Assembly (NCBI GenBank): GCA_021774795.1
Contig: JAJFIR010000052.1
Location: 1-53,199, forward strand
Origin: Emcibacteraceae bacterium
GTDB taxonomy: Bacteria; Pseudomonadota; Alphaproteobacteria; Sphingomonadales; Emcibacteraceae
Direction of reading: 5' to 3'
Length of the DNA: 53,199 bases
Positions 7,874-15,671 of this stretch are shown piece after piece. Positions within the stretch are counted from its first letter, which is position 1. Each line of letters starts with the position of its first letter. The position numbers and the translations under genes are program-made. Under the pieces are notes generated by a model. That model saw only the letters and a program-made list of their open reading frames with translations. It was not told the DNA's origin and did not search any database.

Positions 7874-9076
7874 TTAATTTATCAATTCAATATAATTATC
7901 TGCGATAGCTTTGGCAAAAGCCGGGTCATTTATGTGACAAGGAAGCTTAACAATAACCGTTGCGCTGGATGTTGTAGCTTCTTCTAACGCTTGAATGAAC
8001 GCCTCATTCGCCTCACGGTCATAAAAATTTTGACCTTCTTTATCAAGAGCAGAAAAACCTTCTAGTGGGATCAAGAAACGGCTAGGTGCTTTAAATTTAT
8101 TTAATTTATTGCCAATCCACCTTCCCATTCGGGCGTTCTCCGCTGCGGTGGTTCGCATCAGAGTGATTTGCGGGTTATGCTCATAAAAAAGCCGATCCGC
8201 ATATTTTTCAGGCACAGTGGAATGAGCCCCGAAATTAACCATATCTATGGCACCACAGGAGCCAACATAGGGTGTTTTATTACGAATAAATGAGTCAAGC
8301 CGCCCCTCGCCGGCACTCAATATTCCACCCATAAGATGATCGGCAACTTCCGTGGTTGTTACGTCGATAACACCTGTCAAAAGACCGTTATCAACTAACT
8401 TTTCCAGTGTCTGTCCCCCTGTGCCTGTCGCATGAAAAACCAGACATTGATTATCTGGTTCAAGATGCGATTTTACCTGTTCTACACATGTTGTCGTAAC
8501 CCCGAACATTGTCAAACCAACAACGGGTTTTAATGATTGTTCGGGAATATATCTGTTCGCAATCATTCCACAAAGGGCATGCGCGGCATTAGATAGAACC
8601 TGTTCTAATATCGGATTTAAGCCACTTATATCGGTAATCGAATACATCATACAAATATCGGAAGCACCGACATAAGGTGCAATATTGCCTGACGCAATTG
8701 TTGATACAATTATTTTCGGAACACCAATAGGTAGTTGCTGAAACGCAGGACTTATTAAGGCGGTTCCACCGGACCCACCGAAACCAATTACGCCTTTTAG
8801 GTCATTTTGTTTTACTAAATAATTTTTAAACGCCTCTGCCATTGCGGCTACGGCACTGCCCCGGTCCCCTGTGAAAACGGCATCAATTCCGCCTGGATGA
8901 TTTACCGCGACTTCGGTGGCAGATACATCCGCTTGATCACTTCCCGTTTTTGAAGATGTGCCCAGATCAATAGTGACGGATTTTATACCTTGTTCGGTTA
9001 TAAGGTCGCGTACAAATTTAAGTTCATCAGATTTTGTATCAAATGTCCCAACAATATATGCGGTTTTTTCCGTCAA
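7874..9076 (-). CDS. UPF0261 / Tm-1-like ATP-binding family protein
   Basis: A 400-residue protein matching the Tm-1-like/UPF0261 family: N-terminal YIVGTFDTKSDELKFVRDLI, then GDRGSAVAAMAEAF, GVIGFGGSGGTALISPAFQQLPIGVPKI split into glycine-rich ATP-binding loops, and the C-terminal half typical of the TIM-barrel part. The plant homologue Tm-1 binds ATP and inhibits a viral replicase; the bacterial function is not established. Bacterial copies are often found with sugar or aromatic catabolic genes. Here it is the first gene of the operon that ends in glcDEF, and a conserved 43-bp element lies 57 bases upstream of its start. Confidence 0.88.
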   Translation of the reverse strand: MTEKTAYIVGTFDTKSDELKFVRDLITEQGIKSVTIDLGTSSKTGSDQADVSATEVAVNHPGGIDAVFTGDRGSAVAAMAEAFKNYLVKQNDLKGVIGFGGSGGTALISPAFQQLPIGVPKIIVSTIASGNIAPYVGASDICMMYSITDISGLNPILEQVLSNAAHALCGMIANRYIPEQSLKPVVGLTMFGVTTTCVEQVKSHLEPDNQCLVFHATGTGGQTLEKLVDNGLLTGVIDVTTTEVADHLMGGILSAGEGRLDSFIRNKTPYVGSCGAIDMVNFGAHSTVPEKYADRLFYEHNPQITLMRTTAAENARMGRWIGNKLNKFKAPSRFLIPLEGFSALDKEGQNFYDREANEAFIQALEEATTSSATVIVKLPCHINDPAFAKAIADNYIELIN

Positions 9077-9133
9077 ACTTATTTCCTGCTGATTCCCTAA
9101 CTTATGTAAAATATAAGAAATTTTAAGGAAACC

Positions 9134-9176
9134 GTATTGGTGAATAAAGTTTATTTTTTAGGAAAAAAGCGTCATC
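9134..9176 (-). promoter_or_regulatory. Conserved 43-bp regulatory element, copy B (minus operon)
   Basis: Read on the minus strand it begins GATGACGCTTTTTTCCTAAA and ends TTATTCACCAATAC. It matches copy A (9936-9977, plus strand) at about 36 of 43 aligned positions, far above the surrounding AT-rich background. It lies directly after the stop codon of the AraC gene and 57 bases before the UPF0261 start, pointing into that operon. The likeliest role is a binding site for the PAS-AraC regulator. Confidence 0.7.
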
Positions 9177-9923
9177 CTAGGTGTTAAAAGTTCTTTTAAT
9201 TGAGTGTTGTTTTATATAATTCATCGGCGTAATACCAATTTGTTTCTTGAAATGTGAACTAAACGCGCTTTGGTCATAAAACCCTAGTTTATGCGCTGTT
9301 TCTGATATGCTGTAGTTGCCAGCTATAAGCATATCGCAAGATTTTAGTATCCTTAAGTTTAAAATATATTGATGTGCACTTGTGTTGAACATTTGTTTGA
9401 ACCGTTTCTCAAACTGGCGTACAGATAGCCCTGCCACTTTGGCCATGTCATCATTACAAATTTTTTTCGTATAATTATCTTTTAGGTAAATTAATGCCTT
9501 GGAAATATCATTAAACGGTCTTAAATTTACTGAAGAATCTTCGAGCTTTTGTAACGCACCACAAAGTCCCTGTACTTGCCCTTCTGCGTCGATGATAGGA
9601 ACTTTATTACATATAAACCAACCTACTTCACCCATATGGTTGGGAAATAGTTCAATAATGTTCAGTTTGCTTTTTGCAGTATCAAATACTTCGTTGTCAT
9701 CTTTGCGGTATTGAACCGCTAATTCATGGGTGAACAGATCAAAATCATTTTTTCCCTTTACGAGTTCAACATTTTTAAAACCAAAATGTTCTGCAAATAA
9801 TTGATTGCTGTTCATGAGTGTGCTTTGAGTGTCTTTTACAAAAAGCATAAGATCACTTATTCCGTCAAAAAGATGAGAAAAATGCGGTGAAGTTATATAA
9901 TTCATGGTGTTTGAAATTGACAT
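9177..9923 (-). CDS. AraC-family transcriptional regulator with N-terminal PAS domain
   Basis: A 248-residue protein. Residues about 10-128 look like a PAS sensor (FDGISDLMLFVKDTQSTLM, later EVGWFICNKVPIIDAEGQV), and the last hundred residues form the two helix-turn-helix motifs of the AraC family (MAKVAGLSVRQFEKRFKQMF and SISETAHKLGFYDQSAFSSH). Such PAS-AraC proteins sense a small ligand, usually a sugar metabolite. The gene lies between the two catabolic operons, divergent from the GMC operon and upstream of the UPF0261-glcDEF operon. Matching 42-43 bp elements flank it on both sides and are the probable targets. Confidence 0.9.
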   Translation of the reverse strand: MSISNTMNYITSPHFSHLFDGISDLMLFVKDTQSTLMNSNQLFAEHFGFKNVELVKGKNDFDLFTHELAVQYRKDDNEVFDTAKSKLNIIELFPNHMGEVGWFICNKVPIIDAEGQVQGLCGALQKLEDSSVNLRPFNDISKALIYLKDNYTKKICNDDMAKVAGLSVRQFEKRFKQMFNTSAHQYILNLRILKSCDMLIAGNYSISETAHKLGFYDQSAFSSHFKKQIGITPMNYIKQHSIKRTFNT

Positions 9924-9935
9924 GATACAAGTTCC

Positions 9936-9977
9936 GATGACGCTTTTATCCTAAATAAAGTACCTTATTCACAATAC
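9936..9977 (+). promoter_or_regulatory. Conserved 42-bp regulatory element, copy A (GMC operon)
   Basis: On the plus strand it begins GATGACGCTTTTATCCTAAA and ends TTATTCACAATAC. It lies in the divergent region between the AraC start (9923) and the first GMC gene (10066), oriented toward the GMC operon and 88 bases before its start. It is the partner of copy B at 9134-9176. A possible -35 hexamer TTGCAA begins a few bases after it (9979-9984). Confidence 0.7.
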
Positions 9978-10065
9978 ATTGCAAGGTCATTTTTGTAGTA
10001 ATTAATGATATTTGTGGAATGGCTTGGGAATAGTGAGGACAGGGATAAAGAACCAGGGAGAGAAA

Positions 10066-11793
10066 ATGGCAGACGAAAATGAAGTTATAGTCGTCGGTTC
10101 AGGCGCGGGTGGTGGAATGATGGCCCATACATTAACCGACGCCGGTGTAAATGTACTGCTACTTGAGGCCGGTAGAAGATATGATGCAGAGACCGATGCT
10201 GCCATGTTCCAATTACCAATGGAAGCACCACTTCGCGGTGAAGGAACTCCAGATAAGAATGATGGTTATTTTGATGCCAATATTGGGGGATATGAAATGC
10301 CTGGACAGCCATATACGCTGTCTGGAGGCAAGTTTAGGTGGTGGCGGTCGAGACAACTCGGCGGAAGGACACATCATTTTGGCAGACAAGTGCCGCGCTA
10401 CGGCCCTGAAGATTTTAAAGTTCATACGATGACGGGACGGGAAATTGACTGGCCTTTTTCTTACGATGATATCGAGCCTTATTACGACCGGGTAGAAACC
10501 ATTATAGGATTGTTTGGCCCGGACCCGGATAAGGCAGTCTATAATTCACCGCAATCCCCTAATCATATTCGACAGGAACCACCTGCACCACGGGCAAGCG
10601 AAATGCTTTTTGCAAAGGCTTGTGAAAAAATGGGCATTAAAACTATGGCTCATCCTACGGCGATATTAACATCTCCGCTAAATGGAAGAGAAGCCTGCTT
10701 CTATGCCACTAACTGCATTAGAGGCTGTTCAATTGGTGCTGCGTTTGATAGTGTGACTGCTTATATTAAGCCTGCCGAAGAAACCGGCAAATTGTCTATT
10801 ATCACTGGTGCCGTCGCTTATAAGGTGTTGACCGATGATAGCGGTAAACGTGCGACGGGTATCCGTTATATTGACACTGAAACAGGTGAGCACCGCGAAG
10901 TGTTTGCTAAATTTGTTGTGCTCGCCCCTGGCTCAATGGAAAGCGCGCGTATATTGCTCAACTCTAAATCGGAAAAAGCACCAGATGGTCTTGCAAATTC
11001 ATCCGGTATGGTAGGTAAATATATTTCAGATACGATGTTTACATCGCTATGGATACATATTCCGCAGCTTGATTATGCGCCGCCCCACAATGAAGATGGT
11101 GTCTCGCAACCTCATATTTATGCGCCTTGGTGGTTGCATGGTGAAGAAAAAGAAAAAGACGGCGCAGATTTTTCAGGTGGTTATAAGCTTGAAGTGGACC
11201 CCTATAGAGGAGGTCGGTTTGGGCCGCCATCTATGAAGGCAACATTTGGTATTATGCTGCACGGTAGAAAAGGCCTATACGGGGATAAACTAAAGGATCA
11301 TATGCGCAGATATTATGGTTCTTTATTGGGTATTCGCACGCTCGGTGGAATGTCAGTTAATGAAAACTGTTATTTGACCATAGATCCCGATGTAAAAGAC
11401 AAGTGGGGAATACCCGTGCCGAAGTTTCATTGGCAGTGGTCGGATGAAGATTATAGACGGGGTGTTCATATGAATAAAACGCTTCATGAGCTGGCAAAAA
11501 ATATGGGTGCGACGGTTGTAAGGGATGCGTTTGACGAATCCCGAAAAGCCGGTAAATTTGTGGAAACGGGCGGTGAGACCAACCATGAGATTGGTGGATG
11601 CCGTATGGGAACTTCGCCCAAAAATTCAGTGCTAAATCAATATTCGCAGACATGGGATGTGGATAATTTATATGTCGCAGACGGCGCGCCTTTCGTGACA
11701 CATGTAGAAAAAAACCCTACACTGACGATTATGGCAATGTCTATGCGTGCAGCAGATAATATTATAGAACGACTTAAGGAGAATAACTTATGA
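10066..11793 (+). CDS. GMC-family FAD oxidoreductase, large subunit (copy 1)
   Basis: A 575-residue flavoprotein with the FAD dinucleotide-binding motif GSGAGGG at residues 11-17 and the C-terminal GMC catalytic region: NHEIGGCRMG with the active-site His, and KNPTLTIMAMSMRAADN with the second catalytic residue. The start at 10066 (MADENEV) is chosen because GGGAGAG is three bases upstream; the frame is open 18 codons further. It has no signal peptide of its own and is followed, with a four-base overlap, by a Tat-signal small subunit, so it is probably exported as a complex. Relatives oxidise sugars or glycosides, including at C3; the ThuA-DUF1080 gene downstream favours a glycoside 3-dehydrogenase, but this is inference. 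Confidence 0.9.
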   Translation: MADENEVIVVGSGAGGGMMAHTLTDAGVNVLLLEAGRRYDAETDAAMFQLPMEAPLRGEGTPDKNDGYFDANIGGYEMPGQPYTLSGGKFRWWRSRQLGGRTHHFGRQVPRYGPEDFKVHTMTGREIDWPFSYDDIEPYYDRVETIIGLFGPDPDKAVYNSPQSPNHIRQEPPAPRASEMLFAKACEKMGIKTMAHPTAILTSPLNGREACFYATNCIRGCSIGAAFDSVTAYIKPAEETGKLSIITGAVAYKVLTDDSGKRATGIRYIDTETGEHREVFAKFVVLAPGSMESARILLNSKSEKAPDGLANSSGMVGKYISDTMFTSLWIHIPQLDYAPPHNEDGVSQPHIYAPWWLHGEEKEKDGADFSGGYKLEVDPYRGGRFGPPSMKATFGIMLHGRKGLYGDKLKDHMRRYYGSLLGIRTLGGMSVNENCYLTIDPDVKDKWGIPVPKFHWQWSDEDYRRGVHMNKTLHELAKNMGATVVRDAFDESRKAGKFVETGGETNHEIGGCRMGTSPKNSVLNQYSQTWDVDNLYVADGAPFVTHVEKNPTLTIMAMSMRAADNIIERLKENNL

Positions 11794-12425
11794 GTGAAAA
11801 CCAGGAAAAGTTAAGTCCTAATCGCAGAAGGGTGCTCCAACTTATGGCGGTGGCAGGCGCGTCAGCGGCATACTTAAATAATTATCCTAACTCTGGTGCA
11901 AAAGCGCAAACGAGACAAAAAGGCTATGGCCAGGATGTGGATGTCAATAATCCGGTGGTGACATGGGATAAAACGTTAAATAATAATCAGCTACTGAACC
12001 TTACGGTTATTGGTGATCTGATCATACCGACGGATGATAAATCACCAAGCGCCAGTCATCTTAATATAACCGATTTTGTTGATGAATGGGTGAGCGCTCC
12101 ATATCCGGAACAGGAAAAAGACAGAGAAGCCATTGTTAGCGGACTAGATAGATTAAATATTCAGGCAAATAGGCAGGACGCTCGCTTTTTTCATAACTTA
12201 AACGCCGATCAGCAAGCGGCTATCTTCGATACTCTTGCCAAATCGGTCGAAGCGGGATCAGCAAGTGCAGATGATGACTTCTTCTTTGAGCGGCTAGTTT
12301 ATATTTATGTTGGCGGGTTTTATACGACCGATGAAGGGATGGCAGATATTGGCTATGTGGGCAATGTTCCTATGGAATCGTTTGATGGACCACCGGAAGA
12401 AGTTCGTAAACTTCTTGGTGTTTGA
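11790..12425 (+). CDS. Gluconate 2-dehydrogenase subunit 3-family small subunit, Tat-exported
   Basis: A 211-residue protein whose N-terminus carries a twin-arginine signal (NRRRVLQLMAVAGASAA, residues 11-27). The remainder matches the gluconate 2-dehydrogenase subunit 3 family: a helical partner of GMC flavoproteins, with LTVIGDLIIPTDDKSPSA in the first third. Its role is to carry the cytoplasmically folded flavoprotein through the Tat system and to stabilise it in the periplasm. It overlaps the preceding GMC gene by four bases and lies between the two GMC genes, so it may serve both large subunits. No cytochrome c subunit is encoded nearby; the electron acceptor is unknown. Confidence 0.88.
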   Translation: MSENQEKLSPNRRRVLQLMAVAGASAAYLNNYPNSGAKAQTRQKGYGQDVDVNNPVVTWDKTLNNNQLLNLTVIGDLIIPTDDKSPSASHLNITDFVDEWVSAPYPEQEKDREAIVSGLDRLNIQANRQDARFFHNLNADQQAAIFDTLAKSVEAGSASADDDFFFERLVYIYVGGFYTTDEGMADIGYVGNVPMESFDGPPEEVRKLLGV

Positions 12426-12443
12426 TGCTGGGAGATTATTAAA

Positions 12444-14174
12444 ATGGCCGATGAATTTGATGTAATAATTGTAGGGTCGGGTGCCGGTGGCGGCATGATG
12501 GTGCACACCTTGACCGCAGCGGGTATAAATGTCCTCCTTATGGAAGCAGGACGTCGTTATGATCCTGAAACGGAAGCGGCAATGTTTCAATTGCCAAACG
12601 AAGCACCGTTAAGAGGAGAAGGTACGCCGGATAAGAATGACGGTTATTTTGATGCTACCGTCGATGGCGGCTTTGAAATTCCCGGCCAGCCATATTCTTC
12701 AGAAGGGGATGGTTTTAAGTGGTGGCGTGCACGTCAATTGGGCGGAAGAACACACCATTTTGGCCGGCAGGTGCCGCGGTACGGTCCTGAGGATTTTAAA
12801 GCGCTTACCTATACCGGTAAGCAATATGACTGGCCCGTTTCTTATGAAGATATGGAGCCATATTATGACCGGGTCGAAACCATCATGGGACTTTATGGCC
12901 CGGATGCGGATGATGCTGTCTATAATTCGCCGCAATCGCCTAATCACATCCGGCAAAAACCGCCAGCACCACGGGCGACGGAAATGGTATTTGCCAAAGC
13001 CTGCGAAAAAATGGGTATTAAAACAATGGCGCATCCGACGGCCGTTTTGACATCGCCGCTTAATGGAAGGCAAGCTTGCTTTTATGCGACGAACTGCATC
13101 CGTGGTTGCACAATTGGTGCCGCTTTTGATAGTGTGACAGCATATATCAAACCAGCGGAAGAAACGGGAAATCTTACCATTTTACCTAACTCTATTGCCT
13201 ATCAGGTTCTTACCGATGATAGCGGAAAAAAGGCCACAGGTGTTCGCTATATTGATAAGGAAAGCAAAGAACAAAGGGAAATTACTGCTCGTGTGGTGGT
13301 ACTTGCGCCAAGTGCTATGGAAAGCTCACGTATTTTACTTAATTCAAAAAGTGATAAAGCCCCTAGGGGATTAGCTAATTCTTCTGGTAATGTTGGAAAG
13401 TATCTTTCCGATACAACGGGTTCATTTTTGCTTATTCAAATTCCCGCATTTGAAAATTTGCCACCTCATAACGAAGATGGAGTTTCTCAACCCCATCTTT
13501 ACGCGCCCTGGTGGTTGCACGGTGAAGAAAAGAAAAAGGCCGGTGCTAATTTTGTCGGTGGATATAAACTTGAAGTTGACCCCTATGGCGGTGCCCGTCA
13601 TGGGCCGCCATCAATGAGAGCGACTTTTGCTCAAATGCTAACGGGACAAAAAGGTCTTTACGGTAAAAAATTGAAGGATCACATGAGACAGTTTTACGGT
13701 TCTGTTATGGGAATACGCTGTTTGGGTAGCATGACGGTTACTGAAAACAATTATTTAACTGTCGATGAAGATGTGAAAGATAAATGGGGCGTCCCGGTTC
13801 CAAAATTTCACTGGCATTGGTCGGATGATGACTTTAGACGCGCCCAACATATGAACGAAAGCCTGCATGAACTGGCGAAAAATATGGGTGGTAGAGTATT
13901 AAGGGACGGATTTGACGCGTCACGCAAAGCCCGAAAACTGATTAGCATGGGCGGAACCACCAATCATGAAGTTGGAGGTTGTCGGATGGGAGATGATCCC
14001 AAAACGTCTGTTTTGAATAAACATTGCCAGACTTGGGATGTTGATAATCTTTATGTTGCCGATGGCGCAGGTTTCGTTACCCATTCAGAGAAAAATCCGA
14101 CTTTGACCATCATGGCACTATCCATGCGTGCTGCTGACAATATAATTGAAAGATTGAAAAATAATGAAATTTGA
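12444..14174 (+). CDS. GMC-family FAD oxidoreductase, large subunit (copy 2)
   Basis: A 576-residue paralogue of the gene at 10066; by eye roughly three quarters of residues are identical along the full length, and it starts at the same MADE-type N-terminus with GSGAGGG at residues 11-17. The GMC catalytic region is intact (NHEVGGCRMG and KNPTLTIMALSMRAADN). It starts 18 bases after the small subunit gene. The duplication is old enough for clear divergence in loops such as LISMGG and SSEGDGFKWWRA, so the two enzymes may differ in substrate. No signal peptide; export together with the small subunit is likely. Confidence 0.9.
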   Translation: MADEFDVIIVGSGAGGGMMVHTLTAAGINVLLMEAGRRYDPETEAAMFQLPNEAPLRGEGTPDKNDGYFDATVDGGFEIPGQPYSSEGDGFKWWRARQLGGRTHHFGRQVPRYGPEDFKALTYTGKQYDWPVSYEDMEPYYDRVETIMGLYGPDADDAVYNSPQSPNHIRQKPPAPRATEMVFAKACEKMGIKTMAHPTAVLTSPLNGRQACFYATNCIRGCTIGAAFDSVTAYIKPAEETGNLTILPNSIAYQVLTDDSGKKATGVRYIDKESKEQREITARVVVLAPSAMESSRILLNSKSDKAPRGLANSSGNVGKYLSDTTGSFLLIQIPAFENLPPHNEDGVSQPHLYAPWWLHGEEKKKAGANFVGGYKLEVDPYGGARHGPPSMRATFAQMLTGQKGLYGKKLKDHMRQFYGSVMGIRCLGSMTVTENNYLTVDEDVKDKWGVPVPKFHWHWSDDDFRRAQHMNESLHELAKNMGGRVLRDGFDASRKARKLISMGGTTNHEVGGCRMGDDPKTSVLNKHCQTWDVDNLYVADGAGFVTHSEKNPTLTIMALSMRAADNIIERLKNNEI

Positions 14175-14218
14175 GTGAGGATCATTATTCAAATATCGTT
14201 AACATCCAGGACCATAAT

Positions 14219-15571
14219 ATGAAAAGAATTTTCACGTTACTATCTGTTTTGTTTGTATTTTATGCAAATGCTGCATTTTCAAAAGAAAATATTCAAGTCA
14301 TGGTTTATTCGGATACGGGTCCGGGTGGATGGATACATAAATCTATACCGAAAGGTATTGAAACTGTAAAATCTATTGGAAAAACCCAAGGTTGGGATGT
14401 TGATGTGCATTATAGCGAAACTTCGTTCAATCGGCATACGCTTTCGCAATATGATGTGGTGGTCTTTTTAAATACCACAGCTGACGTTCTTAATGATGAT
14501 CAACAAAAGGCGTTTGAACAATATATTCAAGCGGGTGGTGGTTATGTGGGAACTCATTCTGCTTCCGATACTGAATATGACTGGCCGTGGTATGCGAAGT
14601 TGGTTGGCGGCTATTTTAAAACCCATCCTGAAGGCGTACATCTCGCAAAGGTGAATATGGAAAACACAGATCATCCTGCTCATATTTATGTGGAAGAAAC
14701 AGGTATAGTTATGGACGAATGGTATGATTTTCAAGCCAACCCGCGGGATAGTAAAAATCTAACCATATTGATGACCATTGATGAAAGCACTTATGAAGGC
14801 GGCGGGATGGGCACCGACCATCCCATCGCGTGGGCTCATGAATATGATGGTGGTCGCGCTTTTTACACGGGCTTCGGGCATTTATTTCAATCGGATCATC
14901 CATTTTTGGTGAAGCATTTAACGGGCGGTATTATGTGGGCGGCTGGCGCGCACAAAGATGAAGTGTCGCTATTTGACGGTGAGACCTTATCTGGCTGGAA
15001 CACAGTCGACGATGACATGTGGCGTGTCGAAAACGGTATGATTACTGGCGGGTCGTTAGAAGAAGTTGTGCCGACAAATACCTTTTTAATAACTGATGGA
15101 AATTACCAAAATTTTGAACTTAAATTTAAAGTCCGGTTATTGGGTTATGAAGGCTTCATTAACTCAGGGTTTCAAGTACGTAGTGTTCCGGTTCCAAATA
15201 GTGGAGAGATGAGCGGGTATCAAGTTGATGCTGGTGATTTATGGTGGGGGAAAATATATGACGAGGCCCGCCGAAATAAAGTTGTTGGCTTATCGGAAGA
15301 TATGTATGCGGTCGATACGGCCGTAAAACGTGGTGAGTGGAATGAATATCGGATCATTGCCGAGGGTCGCCGTATTCGGTCGTGGATAAATGGCGTTGCT
15401 GCATTAGATTATCTGGAAGAAGATGAAAGCCTTCCGCAAGACGGGCATATAGGTATCCAGGTACATAGTGGCGGTAAAGCACTGGTCCAAGTGAAGGATA
15501 TTAGGATTACCCCGACAGCAAATACACCCGGCTTACCTATCTGGGCAGAGACTGGCATGCCAGAAGGTTAA
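14219..15571 (+). CDS. Exported ThuA-domain plus DUF1080 (3-keto-glycoside hydrolase-like) protein
   Basis: A 450-residue protein with a signal peptide (MKRIFTLLSVLFVFYANAAF). The start at 14219 is preferred because AGGA lies upstream and the signal peptide begins there; the frame is open 16 codons earlier. Residues about 25-245 form a ThuA (trehalose-utilisation) class-I-glutamine-amidotransferase-like domain with GGYVGTHSASDTEYDWPWY and GRAFYTGFGH. Residues about 260-440 form a DUF1080 domain (SLFDGETLSGWNTVDDDMWR, later NSGFQVRS). DUF1080 proteins are known to cleave 3-keto-glycosides. This fits the two upstream GMC dehydrogenases that could make such products. Confidence 0.87.
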   Translation: MKRIFTLLSVLFVFYANAAFSKENIQVMVYSDTGPGGWIHKSIPKGIETVKSIGKTQGWDVDVHYSETSFNRHTLSQYDVVVFLNTTADVLNDDQQKAFEQYIQAGGGYVGTHSASDTEYDWPWYAKLVGGYFKTHPEGVHLAKVNMENTDHPAHIYVEETGIVMDEWYDFQANPRDSKNLTILMTIDESTYEGGGMGTDHPIAWAHEYDGGRAFYTGFGHLFQSDHPFLVKHLTGGIMWAAGAHKDEVSLFDGETLSGWNTVDDDMWRVENGMITGGSLEEVVPTNTFLITDGNYQNFELKFKVRLLGYEGFINSGFQVRSVPVPNSGEMSGYQVDAGDLWWGKIYDEARRNKVVGLSEDMYAVDTAVKRGEWNEYRIIAEGRRIRSWINGVAALDYLEEDESLPQDGHIGIQVHSGGKALVQVKDIRITPTANTPGLPIWAETGMPEG

Positions 15572-15572
15572 T

Positions 15573-15671
15573 TCGGTTGACGATATCGATGGCGACAACC
15601 TGCTTGATATTGCAGTAGGGTCGCGTGAAGGGGTTCACATATATCTGCAAAAAAATAAACAAGGATATGCC
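15573..15671 (+). pseudogene. Fossil C-terminus of a VCBS/FG-GAP repeat protein
   Basis: The gap between the ThuA-DUF1080 gene and the VCBS gene is not random. In the frame of the downstream ATG it reads SVDDIDGDNLLDIAVGSREG followed by VHIYLQKNKQ with no stop. This is the same layout as the end of the intact VCBS gene (TVTDINNDGMLDVASGTRHG then LHIFLQQRK). It is best explained as the tail of a second, tandem VCBS gene whose body was deleted. It now supplies the upstream region and ribosome binding site (AAGGA) of the intact gene. Confidence 0.75.
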
